From Coriobacteriia bacterium (GTDB lineage: Bacteria; Actinomycetota; Coriobacteriia; Coriobacteriales; Eggerthellaceae): DNA of 36,290 bases. The notes under the pieces are model-generated. The model did no database searches and was not told the origin of the DNA. It worked only from the letters and a program-made list of their open reading frames with translations. Positions 8,639 through 16,646 of the stretch are shown here, one piece after another. The stretch is from positions 1 through 36,290 of the forward strand of contig JAUNIP010000014.1 in assembly GCA_030523425.1 (NCBI GenBank), written 5' to 3'. Both the position numbers and the translations under genes were made by a program. Numbering within the stretch: position 1 is the first letter of the stretch; every line of letters begins with the position of its first letter.

Positions 8639-10104
8639 TGCTGAAAAAGCTGCGCCGCAAATTCGTTCTTTTGAACATGGCCATGGTTTCGGTGGTTGTG
8701 GTGGCGCTGTTGTGCGTCATCGGCGTGTTCAGTTGGCAGCAGAACATGTCTTCGTTGAACACCGCGCTTGACATGAGCCTGAATCAGGCGGCAAAGAACC
8801 GCACGGATGCCGGGCAGATGCTGACGGATTCGCTGTTTGGCTCTTTTGGCTTCAGCAACGGCGACAACACGATGTTCAACAACGGGCAGCCCAGTTTCCC
8901 CTTGGGGGGCGACCAACAGCAGGGCCAAGATGGCAGTGCGGGGAACGCAGGCGACGGTTCGGGCAGCTCGGACGGCTCGGACGGCGACGCGCCCGCCGTG
9001 CCCCAGCTAGGCGGCACCGCGCCGTCCACCATTCCCGTTGCGGTGTACAGGGTGGTTGAAGGTTCGTCCGTTTCCCTGGTGTCGCGCGTGACCACGGCTT
9101 CGCTTGACGACGCCACGCTAGAGCAAGCCATAAACCAGGTGCTATCCGAAGGCGCGGGTGAAGGCTTCCTGCAACAGCAGCAGCTGTACTACAAAACCCA
9201 CGAAACCGCCTATGTCACCTTCGTGGCCTTCGCCGATGAAGCCAGCGCTTCCAGTTGGCGGGGCCTGGTGCTGGTGCTGGTGGGCATCGGCGTGCTGACG
9301 CTGCTGGTGTTCTTCGTGATCAGCCTGTTCTTTTCCCGCTGGGCGCTGCGCCCGGTGGAAGAAGCCTGGGACCAGCAGAAACGGTTTGTGGCCGATGCTT
9401 CGCACGAACTGAAAACGCCCATCACGGTGGTGCTGGCGAACACGTCTATCATGCTGAAGCACCCCGAACAAACGGTTTCAAGCCAAGCGCAATGGCTGGA
9501 AAGCACCCAGCATGAAGCCGAAGGCATGCAGGAACTGGTGAACGACCTGCTGGACTTGGCGCGCCTGGAATCCAGCGAACAGGTGGCTTTCGACAGCGTG
9601 GTGGACATGTCTGACCTGGTGGAAGGCCGCGTACTGCTGTTTGAGTCCGTAGCCTTTGAGCGCGAAGTGTTCATAGAGGACAACGTGGCGGCCAATGTGC
9701 AGGTGAAGGGCAGCCAAACGCACCTTGAACGCCTGTGCACCATTTTGCTGGACAACGCTTGCAAGTACGCCAACCCGCAAAGCACCATCCACGTAAGCCT
9801 GGAACGGGGACCGGCCGCGTTTATGGGTTCGCTGCCCCACGCCACGGTGCAGGGCACGGCGCCGAAGGGCCCCTGCGCGCTGCTGAAGGTGAGCAACACG
9901 GGCGCATCCGTGGGCGAAGAGGACTTGCCGCACCTGTTCGACCGCTTCTACCGCAGCGACAAGGCGCGCACGCGCACAGAAGGCAGCTATGGGCTGGGAC
10001 TGGCCATAGCCGCGCAAACGGTTGAAAGCCACGGCGGCGCCATAGCCGCACAAAGCCTGCCCGAAAGCGAAACCACCTTTTTCGTAGCCCTACCCGTAGC
10101 GTAG
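8638..10104 (+). CDS. Sensor histidine kinase, partner of the upstream regulator
   Basis: This is a 488-residue membrane kinase. One membrane helix covers about residues 11-33, a second about 205-230 (VLVLVGIGVLTLLVFFVISL). The roughly 170-residue external sensor between them includes a low-complexity Gly/Ser/Asp/Gln stretch (GSSDGSDGD), which is unusual and not a known ligand-binding fold. Inside, the H-box is FVADASHELKTPI with the phosphorylated His. The N-box is LLDNACKYANP, the F-box is LFDRFYRSD, and the G2 region is SYGLGLAIA. The G1 box reads VSNTG in place of the usual DNG-type sequence, a known variant in such kinases. Signal unknown; an envelope or surface cue is likely given the neighbours. 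Confidence 0.95.
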   Translation: MLKKLRRKFVLLNMAMVSVVVVALLCVIGVFSWQQNMSSLNTALDMSLNQAAKNRTDAGQMLTDSLFGSFGFSNGDNTMFNNGQPSFPLGGDQQQGQDGSAGNAGDGSGSSDGSDGDAPAVPQLGGTAPSTIPVAVYRVVEGSSVSLVSRVTTASLDDATLEQAINQVLSEGAGEGFLQQQQLYYKTHETAYVTFVAFADEASASSWRGLVLVLVGIGVLTLLVFFVISLFFSRWALRPVEEAWDQQKRFVADASHELKTPITVVLANTSIMLKHPEQTVSSQAQWLESTQHEAEGMQELVNDLLDLARLESSEQVAFDSVVDMSDLVEGRVLLFESVAFEREVFIEDNVAANVQVKGSQTHLERLCTILLDNACKYANPQSTIHVSLERGPAAFMGSLPHATVQGTAPKGPCALLKVSNTGASVGEEDLPHLFDRFYRSDKARTRTEGSYGLGLAIAAQTVESHGGAIAAQSLPESETTFFVALPVA

Positions 10105-10140
10105 TGCGAAAATGGGCACAATGCGAAAGCGTGCGCCCGT

Positions 10141-10194
10141 GTCATTTCGACCGGAGGCGGCGCAGCCGCTGGAGTGGAGAAATCTACTCCGGAG
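10141..10194. repeat. Intergenic palindromic repeat of the GTCATTTCGACCGGAG type
   Basis: The 130-bp gap before the exonuclease gene starts a segment with GTCATTTCGACCGGAGG. It then has a hairpin GCGGC-GCA-GCCGC (10157-10169) and a second one with arms GGAGT (10171-10175) and ACTCC (10186-10190). From general knowledge, sequences beginning this way recur between genes in several bacterial phyla; no second copy lies in this window. It may act as a weak transcription or mRNA-end structure. Confidence 0.5.
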
Positions 10195-10234
10195 CAAGGC
10201 CCGCTCCCATTGGGCGCAATAGGAAGGGAAGCGT

Positions 10235-11020
10235 ATGCGGTTTATCAGCTGGAACGTGAACGGGCTGCGGGCCGTTCTGAAGAAGGACTTCGAAGACATC
10301 TTCGCCGCCATGGACGCCGATGTGTTTGCCCTGCAGGAGACCAAATGCCAAGAAGGGCAGGTTGACCTGCAGTTTCCCGGATACACCAGCTACTGGAGCT
10401 ATGCGGAGAAGAAGGGCTATTCCGGCACGGCGGTGTTTTCCAAGCAAGAACCCCTGCGCGAACTGCACGCTTTGGGAGTGCCCCACTTGGACCTGGAAGG
10501 CCGCGTGGTGGCGCTGGAGTTCCCGCAACTGTGGTTTGTGTGCGTGTACACGCCCAACGCGCAAAACGAACTGGCGCGCATCGATCACCGGCTGGAATGG
10601 GACGAAGCGTTTCGCGACTTCTGCAAGGGCTTGGAAGAAGGAGTGCTGCCCGACGGCAGTGCGTCTGACCCCAAGCCCGTGGTGATGTGCGGCGACTTCA
10701 ACGTGGCACATCAGGAAATAGACCTGAAGAACCCCGGCCCCAACCGCGGCAACGCCGGCTTTTCCGACGAAGAGCGCGGTTCGTTCCAGAAGCTGCTTGA
10801 CGCTGGCTTCGTGGACACCTTCCGCGTCCTGCACCCTGCCGCCACAGGCCGTTATTCCTGGTGGAGCTACCGCTTCAACGCCCGCGCCAACAACGCCGGC
10901 TGGCGCATAGACTACTTCCTGGTAAGCGAAGCCCTGCGCGAATCCGTGGTGGCCGCCGACATCTACGACAACGTCTACGGCAGCGACCACTGCCCCGTAG
11001 GCCTGGATTTGGACGTGTAG
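10235..11020 (+). CDS. xth: Exodeoxyribonuclease III / AP endonuclease
   Basis: This 261-residue enzyme of the ExoIII/APE1 fold cuts DNA at abasic sites during base-excision repair and degrades one strand of duplex DNA from the 3' end. The family motifs are all present in order: ISWNVNGLRA (Asn7), LQETKC (metal-binding Glu), CGDFNVAH (Asp and Asn of the active site), GWRIDYFLVS, and GSDHCPVGLDL with the catalytic Asp-His pair. The ATG at 10235 has AGGAAGGGAAG upstream. The gene stands alone and converges on the ABC transporter gene with about 20 bases between the stops. Nothing odd was seen. Confidence 0.97.
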   Translation: MRFISWNVNGLRAVLKKDFEDIFAAMDADVFALQETKCQEGQVDLQFPGYTSYWSYAEKKGYSGTAVFSKQEPLRELHALGVPHLDLEGRVVALEFPQLWFVCVYTPNAQNELARIDHRLEWDEAFRDFCKGLEEGVLPDGSASDPKPVVMCGDFNVAHQEIDLKNPGPNRGNAGFSDEERGSFQKLLDAGFVDTFRVLHPAATGRYSWWSYRFNARANNAGWRIDYFLVSEALRESVVAADIYDNVYGSDHCPVGLDLDV

Positions 11021-11040
11021 CGAGGGCTGGCTGGGGGGTG

Positions 11041-12876
11041 CTACTCCTCGAACTGGCTTTCGTATAGCTGTGCGTAGAAGCCTTGTTGGGCCAAAAGTTG
11101 GTCGTGGGTGCCTTGTTCCACTATGTCGCCTTCGCGGATTACTAAGATCAGGTTGGCGTTGCGGATGGTGGACAGGCGGTGCGCTATCACGAACGACGTG
11201 CGGTTGGCCATCAGGTTGTCCATGGCTTGCTGGATGCGCTGTTCGGTGCGGGTGTCCACCGAAGAGGTTGCTTCGTCCAAAATGAGCATGCGGCGGTCGG
11301 CCAACACGGCGCGCGCGATGGTCAGAAGCTGGCGCTGGCCTTGGCTTATGTTGCTGGCGTCTTCGTTGATAACGAAGTCGTATCCGCCAGGCAACGTGGT
11401 TATGAAGTGGTGTGCGAAGGCGCGCTTGGCGGCTTCTTCCACTTCGGCGTCGGTGGCGTCCAAGCGCCCGTAGCGGATGTTGTCGCGCACGGTGGCGTTG
11501 GTCAGCCACGTGTCCTGCAGCACCATGCCGAATTGGCTGCGCACGTCGGCGCGGCTGAATTCCCGCAGGTCATGCCCGCCCAGGCTTATGCTGCCGTCCT
11601 GCACGTCGTAGAAGCGCATGAGCAGCTTCACCATGGTGGTCTTGCCGGCGCCCGTGGGACCCACCAAGGCAACCGTTTGCCCTTCGCGCACCTGCGCGCT
11701 GAAATTGTGGATGACCGGGGCTTCGGGGTTGTAGCCGAAGCGCACGTGATCAAACGACAGGTCGCCCGGCACCTGCGCAATGTCTAAGCTGCTTGTCTGC
11801 GCGTCCTCTTCGGGTTCTTCCAGCAGCGCAAAGATGCGCTCTAGCGCGGCAGCCATCTGCTGCAGCGTGTTGGCCACCTGTGCCAGCTGCGTGATGGGCT
11901 GCGTGAAGTTCTTCACGTACTGGATGAACGCCTGGATGTCGCCCACGGTAATGATGCCCTGAACGGCGAAGATGCTGCCAACCACGGCCACGGCAACATA
12001 GCCTAAGTTGCCCACGAAGTTCATGATGGGCGGCATCAAGCCGCTGACAAACTGCGCCTTCCAGCCACTTTCGTACAGGCGGTTGTTGGTTTCCTTGAAG
12101 CGCTGGATGGTGGCCTCTTCTTGGTTGAACGCGCGCACCACCGCGTGCCCGCTGAACGTTTCTTCCACCAGGCCGTTTATTTCGCCAAGCGTGTTCTGCT
12201 GTTCGCGGAAGTACTTTTGCGAATGCTTCACCACCACGTTGACCAGCACCAACGAAACGGGCACAATCAGCAGCGTGATCAGCGTCATCAACGGGTTGAT
12301 GGACAGCATCATAATCAGCACGCCCACAACGGTGGTGGCCGACGTTATTATCTGGGTGACGCCCTGGTTCAGGCTTTGCCCCAGCGTGTCCACGTCGTTG
12401 GTGATGCGCGAAAGCGTGTCGCCGGTGGATGTGCTGTCGAAGTAGCCGTAGGGCATGCGGTTGATTTTGGCCGCGATGTCTTGGCGCAGGCGGTAACACG
12501 TGCGCTGCGAAACGTTGGACATCAGCCAGCTTTGCACGAAGCTGCACAACGCCGAAAGCAGGTACAGCCCCAGCGTGGCCAACAGAATGATGCCAATGGT
12601 GTCGAAGTTGATGCCGCCAGTGCCGGCAATTTTCGCCACCAGGCCGTTGAACAGCTCGGTGGTGGCAGTTGACATAACCTTGGGGCCCACGATGTTGAAC
12701 ACCGTGGAGCCGATGGCGAACACCGCCACAAACAGCAGCGCAATCTTGTAAGCGCCCAGATAGTGCAGCAGCTTGCGCATGGTGCCCTTGAAGTCCTTGG
12801 CCTTTTCGCCCGGCATCATGCCTGGGCCGGGGCCGTGACCGTGGGGCGGCCGGCGCGTGGTGCGTTCCTTACTCAT
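11041..12876 (-). CDS. ABC exporter half-transporter with intact ATPase site
   Basis: This 611-residue protein is an exporter subunit with six membrane helices followed by a nucleotide-binding domain. The N-terminal tail is His/Pro/Gly-rich (HGHGPGPG). Walker A is GPTGAGKTT, the signature is NISQGQRQLLTIARA, and Walker B is MLILDEATSSVD with the catalytic Glu. I chose the ATG at 12876, since it overlaps the stop of the preceding ABC gene by eight bases and follows a GGGGGTGAG ribosome site. It pairs with the upstream subunit to form a heterodimeric exporter of the LmrCD/BmrCD kind. A MarR regulator heads the operon, which suits a multidrug or toxic-compound exporter; the substrate is not known. 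Confidence 0.95.
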   Translation of the reverse strand: MSKERTTRRPPHGHGPGPGMMPGEKAKDFKGTMRKLLHYLGAYKIALLFVAVFAIGSTVFNIVGPKVMSTATTELFNGLVAKIAGTGGINFDTIGIILLATLGLYLLSALCSFVQSWLMSNVSQRTCYRLRQDIAAKINRMPYGYFDSTSTGDTLSRITNDVDTLGQSLNQGVTQIITSATTVVGVLIMMLSINPLMTLITLLIVPVSLVLVNVVVKHSQKYFREQQNTLGEINGLVEETFSGHAVVRAFNQEEATIQRFKETNNRLYESGWKAQFVSGLMPPIMNFVGNLGYVAVAVVGSIFAVQGIITVGDIQAFIQYVKNFTQPITQLAQVANTLQQMAAALERIFALLEEPEEDAQTSSLDIAQVPGDLSFDHVRFGYNPEAPVIHNFSAQVREGQTVALVGPTGAGKTTMVKLLMRFYDVQDGSISLGGHDLREFSRADVRSQFGMVLQDTWLTNATVRDNIRYGRLDATDAEVEEAAKRAFAHHFITTLPGGYDFVINEDASNISQGQRQLLTIARAVLADRRMLILDEATSSVDTRTEQRIQQAMDNLMANRTSFVIAHRLSTIRNANLILVIREGDIVEQGTHDQLLAQQGFYAQLYESQFEE

Positions 12877-15067
12877 GGCACTCACCCCCTTCCAGGGCGG
12901 GGGCCACCGGCTGCGCGGCGGCGGCCTGTTGGCCGAACAGCTCCCGTTCGGAAAGCTGCGAAAGGGCAATCTCACGGTACGCTTCGCAGCTTTCCAACAG
13001 CTGCGCATGCGTGCCCTGCCCCACCACGCGGCCTTCGTCAAGCACCACGATGTTGTCGGCATGCATGATGGTGGCAATGCGCTGGGCCACTATGAGCACC
13101 GTGCGGCCGACCAAGCGCGTGGACAGGCCCTGGCGCAACAGCACGTCAGTCTTGTAGTCCAACGCGGAAAACGAATCATCGAACAGGTAGGCGCGGGCAT
13201 CTGTGGCCAAGGCGCGGGCGATGGCCAAACGTTGTCGCTGGCCTCCTGAAACGTTGGTGCCGCCTTGGCTGATTTCGCTGTGCAGTCCGTCTTCCTTTTC
13301 AGCCACGAATCCGGCGGATTGCGAAACCTCCAGCGCCAGGTTGCGGCGTTCTTCGCTGGTGTTGCCGCCGTAGTCCACATTGGATTCCACGGTGCCTTCG
13401 AACAGGAAGGCCTTTTGCGGCACGTAGCCCAGCTGCGCGCGCAAGGCGTGCTGCGGCATGTCCCGCACGTCCGTGCCGTCAAGCAGCACGCGCCCTTCGC
13501 TGACGTCGTGGAAGCGTTCAATCAGCTTAACAATGGTGGACTTGCCGCTGCCCGTAGGCCCAATGATGGCGCACGTTTGGCCCGCCTCCGCCGTGAAGGA
13601 CACATGCTCCAACACGTAGTCGCTGGTGTCGTCGTAGCGGAAGCTCACATCGTCGAACGTGATGGTGGCGCCCGAAGTGGCATCGTCCCCTGCGCCCGCG
13701 CCCGCCGGGTCAACAATGCTGGGTTCGCAGGCTATCACTTCGTCCACGCGGGCAGCGGCCACGCTGGCGCGAGGCAGCATGATGGCCACCATGCCGATGG
13801 TCAGAAAGCTCATCACAATCATCATGGAATACGTGATCAACGCAATCAGGTCGCCTGTTTGCAGGGTGCCGGCGTCCACGAAGTGGCCGCCCACCCACAC
13901 AATTAGCACGCTGGTCAGGTTCATAATCAGCGTCATGGCAGGCATCATGAACGCCATGGCGCGGTTGGTGAACAGCTGTGTGCGCATAAGCTGGAAGTTG
14001 GCGCCTTCGAAGCGGTTCTCTTCGTAAGCTTCGCGGCCAAACGCGCGCACCACCGGCATGCCGGTAAGCATTTCGCGCGCCACCAGGTTCACCTTGTCTA
14101 TGAGCTTCTGGACAATCTTGAACTTCGGCATGGTCACAGCGAACAGCACCACAACCACAATTATTACCGCAACAACCGCCAAGGCCACTATCCACCACAG
14201 GCTCAGCGTGCGCTGCGCCACCAAAACGACGCCGCCAATGCCCACGATAGGCGCGTACAGCACCATGCGCTGCAGCATGATGCATATCATCTGGATAAGT
14301 TGAATGTCGTTGGTGCCGCGCGTGATGAGCGAAGCCGCACTGAACGAATTGATTTCCGCGTCCGAAAAGCTGAGCACCTGCGTGAACAGCTTTTCGCGCA
14401 GCGTTTGACCTATGCGCGTGCCGGTGCGGCTGGCCACGAACCCTATTAACACGCTGACCAGCATGGACAGCGCCGCCATACCCAACATGATGCCGCCGGT
14501 GCGCAGCAGGTAATCCATCTGCAGGGCATTGGTGTCTGTGCCGGTGGCGGCGTATTCGGCCTTCGCCGCGCTGATGCCTTGTTGCTGCAACAGGGCGTCG
14601 CTAGCATCGCCCATGTTGGCGCGCACGGTGTCTAAGCCCGCAAGGATTTGATCCTTGCTGATAAGGCCCGCTTGGTAAGCGGCCGTTAGGTCGGACACGC
14701 TGAAGTCGCCCGTCAGGCCTTCCGTGTGCAGGACCACCAGGGGCAACGCCATCATGCTGTTCAGTTGTGTGCGCTGGTCATAGCCGTGGGCGTTCAGCTG
14801 GTAGCAGCCGGATTCGGCATCCCAGTCGTAGCTGGCGCGGAAGGTTTCTTCGTCGGCGGTGGGCAGCATACACGCAATCGCTTCGTAGCTTTCGGCGGTC
14901 AGCGCCGCAGGCGCCACGTCTTCCACGCCGCCTTGTTGGATGCCCACGTCCACGATGTCGGACGTGTAGGTGGGCAGCGCCAAGTCGCACGCGGCTTGCA
15001 CCACCAGCAGTGCAAACACCACCAGCAGTGCAACCTTGTGCTGCAGCAAATAACGAACTATGCGCAT
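12869..15067 (-). CDS. ABC exporter half-transporter with degenerate Walker B and large external loop
   Basis: This is a 732-residue exporter subunit. The first helix (LLQHKVALLVVFALLVVQAA) is followed by an external insertion of roughly 150 residues before helix 2, which explains the extra length. The ATPase domain has Walker A GPTGSGKST and signature NVSGGQRQRLAIA. Walker B reads YLFDDSFSALD: the catalytic Glu is replaced by Asp, as in the degenerate site of heterodimeric exporters. Together with the partner's normal site this predicts one active and one inactive ATP site. The ATG at 15067 lies in a 10-base overlap with the MarR gene, after GAAGGGGAGGG. Longer upstream frames only shadow marR. 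Confidence 0.94.
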   Translation of the reverse strand: MRIVRYLLQHKVALLVVFALLVVQAACDLALPTYTSDIVDVGIQQGGVEDVAPAALTAESYEAIACMLPTADEETFRASYDWDAESGCYQLNAHGYDQRTQLNSMMALPLVVLHTEGLTGDFSVSDLTAAYQAGLISKDQILAGLDTVRANMGDASDALLQQQGISAAKAEYAATGTDTNALQMDYLLRTGGIMLGMAALSMLVSVLIGFVASRTGTRIGQTLREKLFTQVLSFSDAEINSFSAASLITRGTNDIQLIQMICIMLQRMVLYAPIVGIGGVVLVAQRTLSLWWIVALAVVAVIIVVVVLFAVTMPKFKIVQKLIDKVNLVAREMLTGMPVVRAFGREAYEENRFEGANFQLMRTQLFTNRAMAFMMPAMTLIMNLTSVLIVWVGGHFVDAGTLQTGDLIALITYSMMIVMSFLTIGMVAIMLPRASVAAARVDEVIACEPSIVDPAGAGAGDDATSGATITFDDVSFRYDDTSDYVLEHVSFTAEAGQTCAIIGPTGSGKSTIVKLIERFHDVSEGRVLLDGTDVRDMPQHALRAQLGYVPQKAFLFEGTVESNVDYGGNTSEERRNLALEVSQSAGFVAEKEDGLHSEISQGGTNVSGGQRQRLAIARALATDARAYLFDDSFSALDYKTDVLLRQGLSTRLVGRTVLIVAQRIATIMHADNIVVLDEGRVVGQGTHAQLLESCEAYREIALSQLSERELFGQQAAAAQPVAPALEGGECHE

Positions 15068-15636
15068 GGGGAACCCTCCCCTTCGCCGGGGACGTTGCCG
15101 GGGGCCGCAGCGGGCGGGAACGGGAAGCCCCCTGGGGGCGGGGGCGGCATTTCGCCCGGCTGCATCAACACGGCCCCCTGCTGTTCGCGGTATTCCAAAA
15201 CGCGCTTGAGCGTGCGGCATACGTGCTGCAAGTCTTCCAGGCCAATATAGGCAGCCAGATTCGCCGCGTCCCTGCGGCGATACTCCCGGGCTTCGTCCAT
15301 GATGCGCTGCCCCTGCGCTGTAAGCCCCAGCGCCACCGCCCGTGAATCGGAAGCAGAGCGGTTGCGCACAATGAGCCCCTTCTTTTCCAACGCGCCAAGC
15401 GTTTGCGAAAGCGCGCTGTTGGTGGTGTGCATGCGTCGCGCCACCATGCCCGGCCGCACTTCGTCTGCCTGCTGCAACGCGTGGTGAATAGCATGCAGCG
15501 TGAACATTTCCATGGCGGTGATGCCGGTTGGCAGGTCTTGGTCGGACGGCCGCAAGCGATGTAGTTGATGGGTAAGTTGCAATAGCTCCGCGTAAGCGTC
15601 GTTGAGTTCTTGGTCCAAAGGTGTTCCTCTCGTCAT
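15058..15636 (-). CDS. MarR-family regulator of the ABC exporter operon
   Basis: This 192-residue winged-helix repressor has the MarR core from about residue 10 to 150, including the recognition region TNSALSQTLGALEKKGLIVR and the wing SDSRAVALGLTAQG. The last 35 residues are a Pro/Gly-rich tail (GEMPPPPPGGF) outside the family core; it may be disordered. The start is doubtful. ATG 15636 has no ribosome site and would lie only a few bases downstream of the predicted transcription start. An in-frame TTG at 15618 has AGAGGA five bases upstream. The operator-like inverted repeats next to it point to self-repression, with relief by an exported compound (family knowledge). It overlaps the first ABC gene by 10 bases. 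Confidence 0.92.
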   Translation of the reverse strand: MTRGTPLDQELNDAYAELLQLTHQLHRLRPSDQDLPTGITAMEMFTLHAIHHALQQADEVRPGMVARRMHTTNSALSQTLGALEKKGLIVRNRSASDSRAVALGLTAQGQRIMDEAREYRRRDAANLAAYIGLEDLQHVCRTLKRVLEYREQQGAVLMQPGEMPPPPPGGFPFPPAAAPGNVPGEGEGSPCA

Positions 15637-15678
15637 ATTGTTTAGTTTCTAAAATATCACGTTCCTAAACAATTGCAA
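15637..15678 (-). promoter_or_regulatory. marR promoter with nested inverted-repeat operator
   Basis: On the minus strand a -35 TTGCAA (15673-15678) and a -10 TATTTT (15651-15656) are 16 bases apart. A perfect 9-bp inverted repeat (ATTGTTTAG at 15637-15645, CTAAACAAT at 15665-15673) brackets the -10 box. A second one, TTTAG-TTT-CTAAA (15641-15653), lies inside it. Binding of MarR dimers here would block RNA polymerase, so this is the likely operator of the marR-ABC-ABC operon. Confidence 0.6.
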
Positions 15679-15704
15679 GAGGGCACACGAAAGATACACC
15701 TCCT

Positions 15705-16172
15705 CTAAAATTCAACCTCAGCATACGAAATGCCATGCTGCAAGGCGTAGGCTTCGAAGAACCGGGCGCAGTCGTACACGGGGATTACCGATTTCGCGAA
15801 ATCCTGTTGGTTGCGCGTGATGATAGCGCTAGCCTGGATGCGGCAGGCAATCTGGTGCAATAAGGCGTCTTCGGGGTCAGACCACAGCGTATGCATCAGT
15901 TCGTGGACGTCTTCTTCGGTTGCCGCGCACACGCGCACGAAGCTGAGCACCTTGTCCATGCGCTGCAACACCGAAGGCATCAAGCTTTTCTTGCCGCCTT
16001 CGGAAAGAATGTATAGCGTGTCAGTAACCTGGCTGGACGAAATCCACAGGCGAAATTCCCCCACTTTGCCCGCCAGCAGCAACAGCCGCGCGTCGGCGTA
16101 AAACGGTTCCCGCCGGCCCAAATAATCGATGATGATGTTGGTGTCTACCAGCAAGTTTTCCTTCGCCGCCAT
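15705..16172 (-). CDS. PIN-domain ribonuclease toxin
   Basis: This 155-residue PIN protein is the likely toxin of a type II toxin-antitoxin pair, an Mg2+-dependent RNase held in check by the gene before it. The N-terminus LLVDTNIIIDYLGRREP holds the first acidic residue (Asp10). DPEDALLHQIA supplies the middle acidic residues, and ITRNQQDF the last one. The ATG at 16172 is one base past the antitoxin stop, so translation is coupled; the longer frame runs into the antitoxin. The RNA target is unknown. No marks of decay are visible in the catalytic set. Confidence 0.9.
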   Translation of the reverse strand: MAAKENLLVDTNIIIDYLGRREPFYADARLLLLAGKVGEFRLWISSSQVTDTLYILSEGGKKSLMPSVLQRMDKVLSFVRVCAATEEDVHELMHTLWSDPEDALLHQIACRIQASAIITRNQQDFAKSVIPVYDCARFFEAYALQHGISYAEVEF

Positions 16173-16173
16173 G

Positions 16174-16464
16174 CTACGCCCTGCCCGCCAGGCGCTCTGC
16201 CTTGGCATCCTTCAAGGTCATGGTTGCGAAGCGCCCCGTCAGCGGCACCACCAAGCTGTCCAGAAACTGCGCAGCCGCGCGGCGCTGCTCTGCCGTAGCA
16301 GATGCGCTGTTCGCCTCCAGAAAATCCGCGCTCTGACCTTCTATCAGTCGGTCGTACAGCGCGTTAATGGCCTGCGAAGCATTCATGCCGCACCGCGCCA
16401 ACACCGCATTGCCCGCATCCTTCTTTTCCCGACTCATCCGCCCTGTAACCATAGCGTCGTCCAT
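16174..16464 (-). CDS. RelB/DinJ-like ribbon-helix-helix antitoxin
   Basis: This 96-residue protein is placed directly before the PIN toxin. Residues about 10-45 (VLARCGMNASQAINALYDRLIEG) resemble the helix pair of RelB/DinJ-type ribbon-helix-helix antitoxins, which dimerise and bind their own promoter. The C-terminal half is polar and charged and would wrap the toxin. The ATG at 16464 follows AAAGGGGG. Direct repeats just upstream fit autoregulation. RelB/DinJ antitoxins usually pair with RelE/YafQ toxins; pairing with PIN is less usual but known. The family call is moderate, the role is strong by position. Confidence 0.8.
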   Translation of the reverse strand: MDDAMVTGRMSREKKDAGNAVLARCGMNASQAINALYDRLIEGQSADFLEANSASATAEQRRAAAQFLDSLVVPLTGRFATMTLKDAKAERLAGRA

Positions 16465-16473
16465 GATGCCCCC

Positions 16474-16504
16474 TTTGTTGTACTATTTTGTTGTACGGAG
16501 TATA
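16474..16504 (-). promoter_or_regulatory. Toxin-antitoxin promoter and repeat operator
   Basis: On the minus strand there is an extended -10, TGC-TATACT, with the TATACT box at 16499-16504 and no good -35. Just downstream, two exact 10-bp repeats (plus-strand TTTGTTGTAC at 16474-16483 and 16487-16496) lie between the promoter and the antitoxin ATG. Their 13-bp period, placed over the start of transcription, fits binding of the antitoxin or toxin-antitoxin complex. Confidence 0.5.
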
Positions 16505-16572
16505 GCACAGAAGGCGCTCCCGACGCCCCCACCCCCAGCATCTGAAAAGTTGCGGCAAAAGGCACATCGACC

Positions 16573-16601
16573 GTGCCATCGTGCGGCGTTTCGTTCATAA
16601 T
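16573..16601 (+). promoter_or_regulatory. Possible purC promoter
   Basis: GTGCCA (16573-16578) and CATAAT (16596-16601) are 17 bases apart, 45 bases before the purC start. The -10 is good, the -35 weak. I saw no purine riboswitch or PurR-type palindrome here. Confidence 0.3.
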
Positions 16602-16646
16602 GGGAAGGTACGAAACTTCGCAGCACTTACGGAAAGGCAGCGCGTT

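Noticed and set aside
12876-13077. Longer N-terminus for the second ABC subunit
   Set aside because: The extra codons overlap the first subunit's gene in another frame and show Arg/Trp/Pro-rich shadow composition.
16465-16646. Purine riboswitch or PurR site before purC
   Set aside because: I found no three-way junction pattern or PurR-type palindrome; only a weak promoter is visible.
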